Below, in pieces: positions 37,201 to 50,200 of a stretch of 64,000 bases of DNA. The stretch is from contig CAWZYM010000129.1 in NCBI GenBank assembly GCA_963966185.1, positions 310,001 through 374,000 on the forward strand, written 5' to 3'. Within the stretch, counting starts at the first letter, position 1. Every line of letters starts with the position of its first letter. Under the pieces are notes generated by a model. It worked only from the letters and a program-made list of their open reading frames with translations. It was not told the DNA's origin and made no database searches. Both the position numbers and the translations under genes were made by a program. The stretch is from Rhabditoides inermis (lineage: Eukaryota > Nematoda > Chromadorea > Rhabditida > Rhabditidae).

Positions 37201-40200
37201 ATTGTTAGAACGACTATGGTAAAGAAAAACACGGTTAGAGCAGTTCATTTTTCTGTTCTCTAAAAATGCCCATAGCAAATTGGTCGGGCACTTCTCGAGA
37301 AAACACATTGTAGTATGCAGTTTGACTCGACCTCCCGAACGCGACGGTCGAGAGAAGATGGCCGGGCATTTTTGTTAGAACGACTATGGTAAAGAAAAAA
37401 AAAGGTTAGAGCAGTTCAATTTTTCTGTTCCCTGAAAATGCCCATAGCTCATTGGTCGGGCACTTCTCGAGAAAACACATTGTAGTATGCAGTTTGACTC
37501 GATCTCCCAAACGCGACGGTCGAGAGAAGATGGCCGGGCATATTTGTTAGAACGACTATGGTAAAGAAAAAGACGATTAAAGCAGTTTGTTTTCCTGTTC
37601 TCTAAAAATGCCCATAGCTCATTGGTCGGGCACTTCTCGAGAAAACACATTGTAGTATGCAGTTTGACTCGATCTCCCAAACGCGACGGTCGAGAGAAGA
37701 TGGCCGGGCATTTTTTTTAGAACGACTATGGTAAAGAAAAAGACGGTTAGAGCAGTTTATTTTCCTGTTCTCTAAAAATGCCCATAGCTCATTGGTCGGG
37801 CACTTCTCGAGAAAACACATTGTAGTATGCAGTTTGACTCGACCTCCCAAACGCGACGGTCGAGAGAAGATGGTCGAGCATAACTGTTAGAACGACTATG
37901 GTAAAAATAAAGACGGTTATAGCAGTTCATTTTGATGTTCTCTGTAAACGCCCATATCTCATTGGTCGGGCACTTCTCGAGAAAACACATTGTAGTATGC
38001 AGTTTGACTCGACCTCCCAAACGCGACGGTCGAGAGAAGATGGCCGGGCATATTTGTTAGAACGACTATGGTAAAGAAAAAGACGATTAAAGCAGTTTGT
38101 TTTCCTGTTCTCTAAAAATGCCCATAGCTCATTGGTCGGGCACTTCTCGAGAAAACACATTGTAGTATGCAGTTTGACTCGATCTCCCAAACGCGACGGT
38201 CGAGAGAAGATGGCCGGGCATTTTTTAGAACGACTATGGTAAAGAAAAAGACGGTTAGAGCAGTTTATTTTCCTGTTCTCTAAAAATGCCCATAGCTCAT
38301 TGGTCGGGCACTTCTCGAGAAAACACATTGTAGTATGCAGTTTGACTCGATCTCCCAAACGCGACGGTCGAGAGAAGATGGCCGGGCATATTTGTTAGAA
38401 CGACTATGGTAAAGAAAAAGACGGTTAGAGCAGTTCAATTTTCTGTTCTTAAAAAATGCCCATAGCTCATTGGTCGGGCACTTCTCGAGAAAACACATTG
38501 TAGTATGCAGTTTGACTCGACCTCCCAAACGCGACGGTCGAGAGAAGATGGCCGGGCATATTTGTTAGAACGACTATGGTAAAGAGAAAGACGGTTAGAG
38601 CATTTTATTTTTATGTTTTCTAAAAATGCCCATAGCTCATTGGTCGGGCACTTCTCAAGAAAACACATTGTAGTATGCAGTTTGACTCAACTTCCCAAAC
38701 GCGACGGTCGAGAGAAGATGGCCGGGCATATTTGTTAGAACGACTATGGTAAAGAAAAAGACGGTTAGAGCAGTTCATTTTCCTGTTCTCTAAAAATGCC
38801 CATAGCTCATTGGTCGGGCACTTCTCGAGAAAACACATTGTAGTATGCAGTTTGACTCGACCTCCCAAACGCGACGGTCGAGAGAAGATGGCCGGGCATA
38901 ATTGTTAGAACGACTATGGTAAAGAAAAACACGGTTAGAGCAGTTCATTTTAATGTTCTCTAAAAATGCCCATAGCTCATTGGTCGGGCACTTCTCGAGA
39001 CAAACACATTGTAGTATGCAGTTTGACTCGATCTCCCAAACGCGACGGTCGAGAGAAGATGGCCGGGCATATTTGTTAGAACGACTATGGTAAAGAAAAA
39101 GACGGTTAGAGCAGTTCATTTTAATGTTCTCTAAAAATGCCCATAGCTCATTGGTCGGGCACTTCTCGAGAAAACACATTGTAGTATGCAGTTTGACTCG
39201 ACCTCCCAAACGCGACGGTCGAGAGAAGATGGCCGGGCATAACTGTTAGAACGACTATGGTGAAAATAAAGACGGTTATAGCAGTTCATTTTGATGTTCT
39301 CTGAAAATGCCCATAGCTCATTGGTCGGGCACTTCTCGAGAAAACACATTGTAGTATGCAGTTTGACTCGACCTCCCAAACGCGACGGTCGAGAGAAGAT
39401 GGCCGGGCATAATTGTTAGAACGACTATGGTAAAGAAAAACACGGTTAGAGCAGTTCAATTTTCTGTTTTTAAAAAATGCCCATAGCTCATTGGTCGGGC
39501 ACTTCTCGAGAAAACACATTGTAGTATGCAGTTTGACTCGACCTCCCAAACGCGACGGTCGAGAGAAGATGGCCGGGCATATTTGTTAGAACCACTATGG
39601 TAAAGAGAAAGACGGTTAGAGCAGTTTATTTTTATAATTTCAAAAAATGGCCATAGCTCATTGGTCGGGCACTTCTCAAGAAAACACATTGTAGTATGCA
39701 GTTTGACTCAACTTCCCAAACGCGACGGTCGAGAGAAGATGGCCGGGCATATTTGTTAGAACGACTATGGTAAAGAAAAAGACGGTTAGAGCAGTTCATT
39801 TTCCTGTTTTCTAAAAATGCCCATAGCTCATTGGTCGGGCACTTCTCGAGAAAACACATTGTAGTATGCAGTTTGACTCGACCTCCCAAACGCGACGGTC
39901 GAGAGAAGATGGTCGAGCATAACTGTTAGAACGACTATGGTAAAAATAAAGACGGTTATAGCAGTTTATTTTGATGTTCTCTGAAAACGCCCATATCTCA
40001 TTGGTCGGGCACTTCTCGAGAAAACACATTGTAGTATGCAGTTTGACTCGACCTCCCAAACGCGACGGTCGAGAGAAGATGGCCGGGCATAATTGTTAGA
40101 ACGACTATGGTAAAGAAAAACACGATTAGAGCAGTTCAATTTTCTGTTCTTCAAAATTGCCCATAGCTCATTGATCGGGCACTTCTCGAGAAAACACATT

Positions 40201-43200
40201 GTAGTATGCAGTATGACTCGACTTCCCAAAGGCGACGGTCGAGAGAAGATGGCCGGGCATATTTGTTAGAACGACTATGGTAAAAATAAAGACGGTTATA
40301 GCAGTTCATTTTTATGTTCTCTGAAATTGCCCATAGCTCATTGGTCAGGCACTTCTCGAGAAAACACATTGTAGTATGCAGTTTGACTCGATCTCCCAAA
40401 CGCGACGGTCGAGAGAAGATGGCCGGGCATATTTGTTAGAACGACTATGGTAAAAATAAAGACGGTTATAGCAGTTCATTTTTTTGTTCTCTGATAATGC
40501 CCATAGCTCATTGGTCGGGTACTTCTCGAGAAAACACATTGTAGTATGCAGTTTGACTCGACCTCCCAAACGCGACGGTCGAGAGAAGATGACCGGGCAT
40601 ATTTGTTAGAACGACTATGGTAAAGAGAAAGACGGTTAGAGCAGTTTATTTTTATGTTCTCTAAAAATGCGTATAGCTCATTGGTCGGGCACTTCTCAAG
40701 AAAACACATTGTAGTATGCAGTTTGACTCAACTTCCCAAACGCGACGGTCGAGAGAAGATGGTCGGGCATTATTGTTAGAACGACTATGGTAAAGAAAAA
40801 GACGGTTAGAGCAGTTTATTTTCCTGTTCTCTAAAAATGCCCATAGCTCATTGGTCGGGCACTTCTCGAGAAAACACATTGTAGTATGCAGTTTGACTCG
40901 ACCTCCCAAACGCGACGGTCGAGAGAATGTGGCCGGGCATTATTGTTAGAACGACTATGGTAAAAATAAAGACGGTTATAGCAGTTCATTTTGATGTTCT
41001 CTGAAAATGCCCATAGCTCATTGGTCGGGCACTTCTCGAGAAAACACATTGTAGTATGCAGTTTGACTCGACCTCCCAAACGCGACGGTCGAGAGAAGAT
41101 GGCCGGGCATAATTGTTAGAACGACTATGGTAAAGAAAAACACGGTTAGAGCAGTTCAATTTTCTGTTCTTCAAAAATGCCCATAGCTCATTGGTCGGGC
41201 ACTTCTCGAAAAAACACATTGTAGTATGCAGTTTGACTCGAATTCCCAAACGCGACGGTCGAGAGAAAATGGCCGGGCATATTTGTTAGAACGACTATGG
41301 TAAAGAGAAAGACGGTTAGAGCAGTTTATTTTTATGTTTTCTAAAAATGCCGATAGCTCATTTGTCGGGCACTTCTCAAGAAAACACATTGTAGTATGCA
41401 GTTTGACTCAACTTCCCAAACGCGACGGTCGAGAGAAGATGGCCGGGCATATTTGTTAAAACGACTATGGTAAAGAAAAAGACGGTCAGAGCAGTTCATC
41501 ATCCTGTTCTCTAAAAATGCCCATAGCTCATTGGTCGGGCACTTCTCGAGAAAACACATTGTAGTATGCAGTTTGACTCAACCTCCCAAACGCGACGGTC
41601 GAGAGAAGATGGTCGAGCATAACTGTTAGAACGACTATGGTAAAAATAAAGACGGTTATAGCAGTTCATTTTGATGTTCTCTGAAAACGCCCATATCTCA
41701 TTGGTCGGGCACTTCTCGAGAAAACACATTGTAGTATGCAGTTTGACTCGACCTCCCAAACGCGACGGTCGAGAGAAGATGGCCGGGCATAATTGTTAGA
41801 ACGACTATGGTAAAGAAAAACACGGTTAGAGCAGTTCAATTTTCTGTTCTTCAAAAATGCCCATAGCTCATTGGTCGGGCACTTCTCGAGAAAACACATT
41901 GTAGTATGCAGTATGACTCGACTTCCCAAACGCGACGGTCGAGAGAAGATGGCCGGGCATATTTGTTAGAACGACTATGGTAAAGAGAAAGACGGTTAGA
42001 GCAGTTTATTTTTATGTTCTCTAAAAATGCCTATAGCTCATTGGTCGGGCACTTCTCGAGAAAACACATTGTAGTATGCAGTTTGACTCGACCTCCCAAA
42101 CGCGACGGTCGAGAGAAGATGGTCGAGCATAACTGTTAGAACGACTATGGTAAAAATAAAGACGGTTATAGCAGTTCATTTTGATGTTCTCTGAAAACGC
42201 CCATATCTCATTGGTCGGGCACTTCTCGAGAAAACACATTGTAGTATGCAGTTTGACTCGACCTCCCAAACGCGACGGTCGAGAGAAGATGGCCGGGCAT
42301 AATTGTTAGAACGACTATGGTAAAGAGAAAGACGGTTAGAGCAGTTCATTTTGATGTTCTCTGAAAATGCCCATAGCTCATTGGTCGGGCACTTCTCAAG
42401 AAAACACATTGTAGTATGCAGTTTGACTCAACTTCCCAAACGCGACGGTCGAGAGAAGATGGCCGGGCATATTTGTTAGAACGACTATGGTAAAGAAAAA
42501 GACGGTTAGAGCAGTTCATCATCCTGTTCTCTGAAAATGCCCATAGCTCATTGGTCGGGCACTTCTCGAGAAAACACATTGTAGTATGCAGTTTGACTCG
42601 ACCTCCCGAACGCGACGGTCGAGAGAAGATGGCCGGGCATTTTTGTTAGAACGACTATGGTGAAGGAAAAAAAGGTTAGAGCAGTTCATTTTTTCTGTTC
42701 CCTGAAAATGCCCATAGCTCATTGGTCGGGCACTTCTCGAGAAAACACATTGTAGTATGCAGTTTGACTCGACCTCCCAAACGCGACGGTCGAGTGAATG
42801 TGGCCGGGCATTATTGTTAGAACGACTATGGTAAAGAGAAGGACGGTTAGAGCAGTTCATTTTTCTGTTCTCTAAAAATGCCCATAGCTAATTGGTCAGG
42901 CACTTCTCGAGAAAACACATTGTAGTATGCAGTTTGACTCGACCTCCCGAACGCGACGGTCGAGAGAAGATGGCCGGGCATTTTTGTTAGAACGATTATG
43001 GTAAAGAAAAAAAGGTTAGAGCAGTTCATTTTTTCTGTTCCCTGATAATGCCCATAGCTCATTGGTCGGGCACTTCTCGAGAAAACACATTGTAGTATGC
43101 AGTTTGACTCGATCTCCCAAACGCGACGGTCGAGAGAAGATGGCCGGGCATATTTGTTAGAACGACTATGGTAAAGAAAAAGACGGTTGGAGCAGTTTAT

Positions 43201-44230
43201 TTTAATGTTCTCTAAAAATGCCCATAGCTCATTGGTCGGGCACTTCTCGAGAAAACACATTGTAGTATGCAGTTTGACTCGACCTCCCAAACGCGACGGT
43301 CGAGAGAATGTGGCCGGGCATTATTGTTAGAACGACTATGGTAAAGAGAAGGACGGTTAGAGCAGTTTATTTTTTTGTTCTCTGAAAATGCCCATAGCTC
43401 ATTGGTCGGGCACTTCTCGAGAAAACACATTGTAGTAGGCAGTTTGACTCGACCTCCCAAACGCGACGGTCGAGAGAAGATGGCCGGGCATATTTGTTAG
43501 AACGACTATGGTAAAGAAAAAGACGGTTGGAGCAGTTTATTTTAATGTTCTCTAAAAATGCCCATAGCTCATTGGTCGGGCACTTCTCGAGAAAACACAT
43601 TGTAGTATGCAGTTTGACTCGACCTCCCAAACGCGACGGTCGAGAGAATGTGGCCGGGCATTATTGTTAGAACGACTATGGTAAAGAAAAAGACGGTTAG
43701 AGCAGTTCATCATCCTGTTCTCTGAAAATGCCCATAGCTCATTGGTCGGGCACTTCTCGAGAAAACACATTGTAGTATGCAGTTTGACTCGACCTCCCGA
43801 ACGCGACGGTCGAGAGAAGATGGCCGGGCATTTTTGTTAGAACGACTATGGTGAAGGAAAAAAAGGTTAGAGCAGTTCATTTTTTCTGTTCCCTGAAAAT
43901 GCCCATAGCTCATTGGTCGGGCACTTCTCGAGAAAACACATTGTAGTATGCAGTTTGACTCGACCTCCCAAACGCGACGGTCGAGAGAATGTGGCCGGGC
44001 ATTATTGTTAGAACGACTATGGTAAAGAGAAGGACGGTTAGAGCAGTTTATTTTTTTGTTCTCTGAAAATGCCCATAGCTCATTGGTCGGGCACTTCTCG
44101 AGAAAACACATTGTAGTAGGCAGTTTGACTCGACCTCCCAAACGCGACGGTCGAGAGAATGTGGCCGGGCATAATTGTTAGAACGACTATGGTAAAGAAA
44201 AACACGGTTATAGCAGTTCATTTTGATGTT
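37201..44230 (+). repeat. Rearranged satellite zone derived from 9-mer and other units
   Basis: Parts of the 9-mer recur out of register: ACGATTAAAG at 37573 and 38083, and 38,280-38,668 matches 36,408-36,796 (offset 1,872). Block 33,982-34,278 matches 37,384-37,680 (offset 3,402). GGGCATAACTG monomers with a GGTAAAAATAAAGACGG tract and GGTTATAGCAG dominate 39.1-42.3 kb. From about 42.5 kb GAATGTGG/GAGAAGGACGG and GGTTGGAGCAG monomers increase. Confidence 0.7.
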
Positions 44231-47200
44231 CTCTGTAAACGCCCATATCTCATTGGTCGGGCACTTCTCGAGAAAACACATTGTAGTATGCAGTTTGACT
44301 CGACCTCCCAAACGCGACGGTCGAGAGAAGATGGCCGGGCATATTTGTTAGAACGACTATGGTAAAGAGAAAGACGGTTAGAGCAGTTTATTTTTATGTT
44401 TTCTAAAAATGCCCATAGCTCATTGGTCGGGCACTTCTCAAGAAAACACATTGTAGTATGCAGTTTGACTCAACTTCCCAAACGCGACGGTCGAGAGAAG
44501 ATGGCCGGGCATATTTGTTAGAACGACTATGGTAAAGAAAAAGACGGTTGGAGCAGTTTATTTTAATGTTCTCTAAAAATGCCCATAGCTCATTGGTCGG
44601 GCACTTCTCGAGAAAACACATTGTAGTATGCAGTTTGACTCGACCTCCCAAACGCGACGGTCGAGAGAATGTGGCCGGGCATTATTGTTAGAACGACTAT
44701 GGTAAAGAGAAGGACGGTTAGAGCAGTTTATTTTTTTTGTTCTCTGAAAATGCCCATAGCTCATTGGTCTGGCACTTCTCGAGAAAACACATTGTAGTAT
44801 GCAGTTTGACTCGACCTCCCAAACGCGACGGTCGAGAGAAGATGGCCGGGCATATTTGTTAGAACGACTATGGTAAAGAAAAAGACGGTTGGAGCAGTTC
44901 AATTTTCTGTTCTTCAAAAATGCCCATAGCTCATTGGTCGGGCACTTCTCGAAAAAACACATTGTAGTATGCAGTTTGACTCGAATTCCCAAACGCGACG
45001 GTCGAGAGAATGTGGCCGGGCATTATTGTTAGAACGACTATGGTAAAGAGAAGGACGGTTAGAGCAGTTTATTTTTTTGTTCTCTGAAAATGCCCATAGC
45101 TCATTGGTCGGGCACTTCTCGAGAAAACACATTGTAGTAGGCAGTTTGACTCGACCTCCCAAACGCGACGGTCGAGAGAAGATGGCCGGGCATATTTGTT
45201 ATAACGACTATGGTAAAGAAAAAGACGGTTGGAGCAGTTTATTTTAATGTTCTCTAAAAATGCCCATAGCTCATTGGTCGGGCACTTCTCGAGAAAACAC
45301 ATTGTAGTATGCAGTTTGACTCGACCTCCCAAACGCGACGGTCGAGAGAATGTGGCCGGGCATTATTGTTAGAACGACTATGGTAAAGAGAAGGACGGTT
45401 AGAGCAGTTTATTTTTTTGTTCTCTGAAAATGCCCATAGCTCATTGGTCGGGCACTTCTCGAGAAAACACATTGTAGTAGGCAGTTTGACTCGACCTCCC
45501 AAACGCGACGGTCGAGAGAATGTGGCCGGGCATTATTGTTAGAACGACTATGGTAAAGAGAAGGACGGTTATAGCAGTTCAGTTTGATGTTCTCTAAAAA
45601 TTCCCATAGCTCATTGGTCGGGCACTTCTCGAGAAAACACATTGTAGTATGCAGTTTGACTCGACCTCCCAAACGCGACGGTCGAGAGAAGATGGCCGGG
45701 CATAATTGTTAGAACGGCTATGGTAAAGAAAAACACGGTTATAGCAGTTCATTTTGATGTTCTCTGTAAACGCCCATATCTCATTGGTCGGGCACTTCTC
45801 GAGAAAACACATTGTAGTATGCAGTTTGACTCGACCTCCCAAACGCGACGGTCGAGAGAAGATGGCCGGGCATATTTGTTAGAACGACTATGGTAAAGAG
45901 AAAGACGGTTAGAGCAGTTAATTTTTATGTTTTCTAAAAATGCCCATAGCTCATTGGTCGGGCACTTCTCAAGAAAACACATTGTAGTATGCAGTTTGAC
46001 TCAACTTCCCAAACGCGACGGTCGAGAGAAGATGGCCGGGCATATTTGTTAGAACGACTATGGTAAAGAAAAAGACGGTTGGAGCAGTTTATTTTAATGT
46101 TCTCTAAAAATGCCCATAGCTCATTGGTCGGGCACTTCTCGAGAAAACACATTGTAGTATGCAGTTTGACTCGACCTCCCAAACGCGACGGTCGAGAGAA
46201 TGTGGCCGGGCATTATTGTTAGAACGACTATGGTAAAGAGAAGGACGGTTAGAGCAGTTTATTTTTTTGTTCTCTGAAAATGCCCATAGCTCATTGGTCT
46301 GGCACTTCTCGAGAAAACACATTGTAGTAGGCAGTTTGACTCGACCTCCCAAACGCGACGGTCGAGAGAAGATGGCCGGGCATATTTGTTAGAACGACTA
46401 TGGTAAAGAAAAAGACGGTTGGAGCAGTTTATTTTAATGTTCTCTAAAAATGCCCATAGCTCATTGGTCGGGCACTTCTCGAGAAAACACATTGTAGTAT
46501 GCAGTTTGACTCGACCTCCCAAACGCGACGGTCGAGAGAATGTGGCCGGGCATTATTGTTAGAACGACTATGGTAAAGAGAAGGACGGTTAGAGCAGTTT
46601 ATTTTTTTGTTCTCTGAAAATGCCCATAGCTCATTGGTCGGGCACTTCTCGAGAAAACACATTGTAGTAGGCAGTTTGACTCGACCTCCCAAACGCGACG
46701 GTCGAGAGAATGTGGCCGGGCATTATTGTTATAACGACTATGGTAAAGAGAAGGACGGTTATAGCAGTTCAGTTTGATGTTCTCTAAAAATTCCCATAGC
46801 TCATTGGTCGGGCACTTCTCGAGAAAACACATTGTAGTATGCAGTTTGACTCGACCTCCCAAACGCGACGGTCGAGAGAATGTGGCCGGGCATTATTGTT
46901 AGAACGACTATGGTAAAGAGAAGGACGGTTAGAGCAGTTTATTTTTTTGTTCTCTGAAAATGCCCATAGCTCATTGGTCTGGCACTTCTCGAGAAAACAC
47001 ATTGTAGTAGGCAGTTTGACTCGACCTCCCAAACGCGACGGTCGAGAGAAGATGGCCGGGCATATTTGTTAGAACGACTATGGTAAAGAAAAAGACGGTT
47101 GGAGCAGTATATTTTAATGTTCTCTAAAAATGCCCATAGCTCATTGGTCGGGCACTTCTCGAGAAAACACATTGTAGTATGCAGTTTGACTCGACCTCCC

Positions 47201-50200
47201 AAACGCGACGGTCGAGAGAATGTGGCCGGGCATTATTGTTAGAACGACTATGGTAAAGAGAAGGACGGTTAGAGCAGTTTATTTTTTTGTTCTCTGAAAA
47301 TGCCCATAGCTCATTGGTCGGGCACTTCTCGAGAAAACACATTGTAGTAGGCAGTTTGACTCGACCTCCCAAACGCGACGGTCGAGAGAATGTGGCCGGG
47401 CATTATTGTTATAACGACTATGGTAAAGAGAAGGACGGTTATAGCAGTTCAGTTTGATGTTCTCTAAAAATTCCCATAGCTCATTGGTCGGACACTTCTC
47501 GAGAAAACACATTGTAGTATGCAGTTTGACTCGACCTCCCAAACGCGACGGTCGAGAGAAGATGGCCGGGCATAATTGTTAGAACGACTATGGTAAAGAA
47601 AAACACGGTTATAGCAGTTCATTTTGATGTTCTCTGTAAACGCCCATATCTCATTGGTCGGGCACTTCTCGAGAAAACACATTGTAGTATGCAGTTTGAC
47701 TCGACCTCCCAAACGCGACGGTCGAGAGAAGATGGCCGGGCATATTTGTTAGAACGACTATGGTAAAGAGAAAGACGGTTAGAGCAGTTTATTTTTATGT
47801 TTTCTAAAAATGCCCATAGCTCATTGGTCGGGCACTTCTCAAGAAAACACATTGTAGTATGCAGTTTGACTCAACTTCCCAAACGCGACGGTCGAGAGAA
47901 GATGGCCGGGCATATTTGTTAGAACGACTATGGTAAAGAGAAAGACGGTTAGAGCAGTTCATTTTTCTGTTCTCTAAAAATGCCCATAGCTCATTGGTCG
48001 GGCACTTCTCGAGAAAACACATTGTAGTATGCAGTTTGACTCGACCTCCCAAACGCGACGGTCGAGAGAAGATGGCCGGGCATATTTGTTAGAACGACTA
48101 TGGTAAAGAGAAAGACGGTTAGAGCAGTTTATTTTTATGTTTTCTAAAAATGCCCATAGCTCATTGGTCGGGCACTTCTCAAGAAAACACATTGTAGTAT
48201 GCAGTTTGACTCAACTTCCCAAACGCGACGGTCGAGAGAAGATGGCCGGGCATATTTGTTAGAACGACTATGGTAAAGAAAAAGACGGTTGGAGCAGTTT
48301 ATTTTAATGTTCTCTAAAAATGCCCATAGCTCATTGGTCGGGCACTTCTCGAGAAAACACATTGTAGTATGCAGTTTGACTCGACCTCCCAAACGCGACG
48401 GTCGAGAGAATGTGGCCGGGCATTATTGTTAGAACGACTATGGTAAAGAGAAGGACGGTTAGAGCAGTTTATTTTTTTGTTCTCTGAAAATGCCCATAGC
48501 TCATTGGTCTGGCACTTCTCGAGAAAACACATTGTAGTAGGCAGTTTGACTCGACCTCCCAAACGCGACGGTCGAGAGAAGATGGCCGGGCATATTTGTT
48601 AGAACGACTATGGTAAAGAAAAAGACGGTTGGAGCAGTTTATTTTAATGTTCTCTAAAAATGCCCATAGCTCATTGGTCGGGCACTTCTCGAGAAAACAC
48701 ATTGTAGTATGCAGTTTGACTCGACCTCCCAAACGCGACGGTCGAGAGAATGTGGCCGGGCATTATTGTTAGAACGACTATGGTAAAGAGAAGGACGGTT
48801 AGAGCAGTTTATTTTTTTGTTCTCTGAAAATGCCCATAGCTCATTGGTCGGGCACTTCTCGAGAAAACACATTGTAGTAGGCAGTTTGACTCGACCTCCC
48901 AAACGCGACGGTCGAGAGAATGTGGCCGGGCATTATTGTTATAACGACTATGGTAAAGAGAAGGACGGTTATAGCAGTTCAGTTTGATGTTCTCTAAAAA
49001 TTCCCATAGCTCATTGGTCGGGCACTTCTCGAGAAAACACATTGTAGTATGCAGTTTGACTCGACCTCCCAAACGCGACGGTCGAGAGAATGTGGCCGGG
49101 CATTATTGTTAGAACGACTATGGTAAAGAGAAGGACGGTTAGAGCAGTTTATTTTTTTGTTCTCTGAAAATGCCCATAGCTCATTGGTCTGGCACTTCTC
49201 GAGAAAACACATTGTAGTAGGCAGTTTGACTCGACCTCCCAAACGCGACGGTCGAGAGAAGATGGCCGGGCATATTTGTTAGAACGACTATGGTAAAGAA
49301 AAAGACGGTTGGAGCAGTTTATTTTAATGTTCTCTAAAAATGCCCATAGCTCATTGGTCGGGCACTTCTCGAGAAAACACATTGTAGTATGCAGTTTGAC
49401 TCGACCTCCCAAACGCGACGGTCGAGAGAATGTGGCCGGGCATTATTGTTAGAACGACTATGGTAAAGAGAAGGACGGTTAGAGCAGTTTATTTTTTTGT
49501 TCTCTGAAAATGCCCATAGCTCATTGGTCGGGCACTTCTCGAGAAAACACATTGTAGTAGGCAGTTTGACTCGACCTCCCAAACGCGACGGTCGAGAGAA
49601 TGTGGCCGGGCATTATTGTTATAACGACTATGGTAAAGAGAAGGACGGTTATAGCAGTTCAGTTTGATGTTCTCTAAAAATTCCCATAGCTCATTGGTCG
49701 GGCACTTCTCGAGAAAACACATTGTAGTATGCAGTTTGACTCGACCTCCCAAACGCGACGGTCGAGAGAAGATGGCCGGGCATAATTGTTAGAACGACTA
49801 TGGTAAAGAAAAACACGGTTATAGCAGTTCATTTTGATGTTCTCTGTAAACGCCCATATCTCATTGGTCGGGCACTTCTCGAGAAAACACATTGTAGTAT
49901 GCAGTTTGACTCGACCTCCCAAACGCGACGGTCGAGAGAAGATGGCCGGGCATATTTGTTAGAACGACTATGGTAAAGAGAAAGACGGTTAGAGCAGTTT
50001 ATTTTTATGTTTTCTAAAAATGCCCATAGCTCATTGGTCGGGCACTTCTCAAGAAAACACATTGTAGTATGCAGTTTGACTCAACTTCCCAAACGCGACG
50101 GTCGAGAGAAGATGGCCGGGCATATTTGTTAGAACGACTATGGTAAAGAGAAAGACGGTTAGAGCAGTTCATTTTTCTGTTCTCTAAAAATGCCCATAGC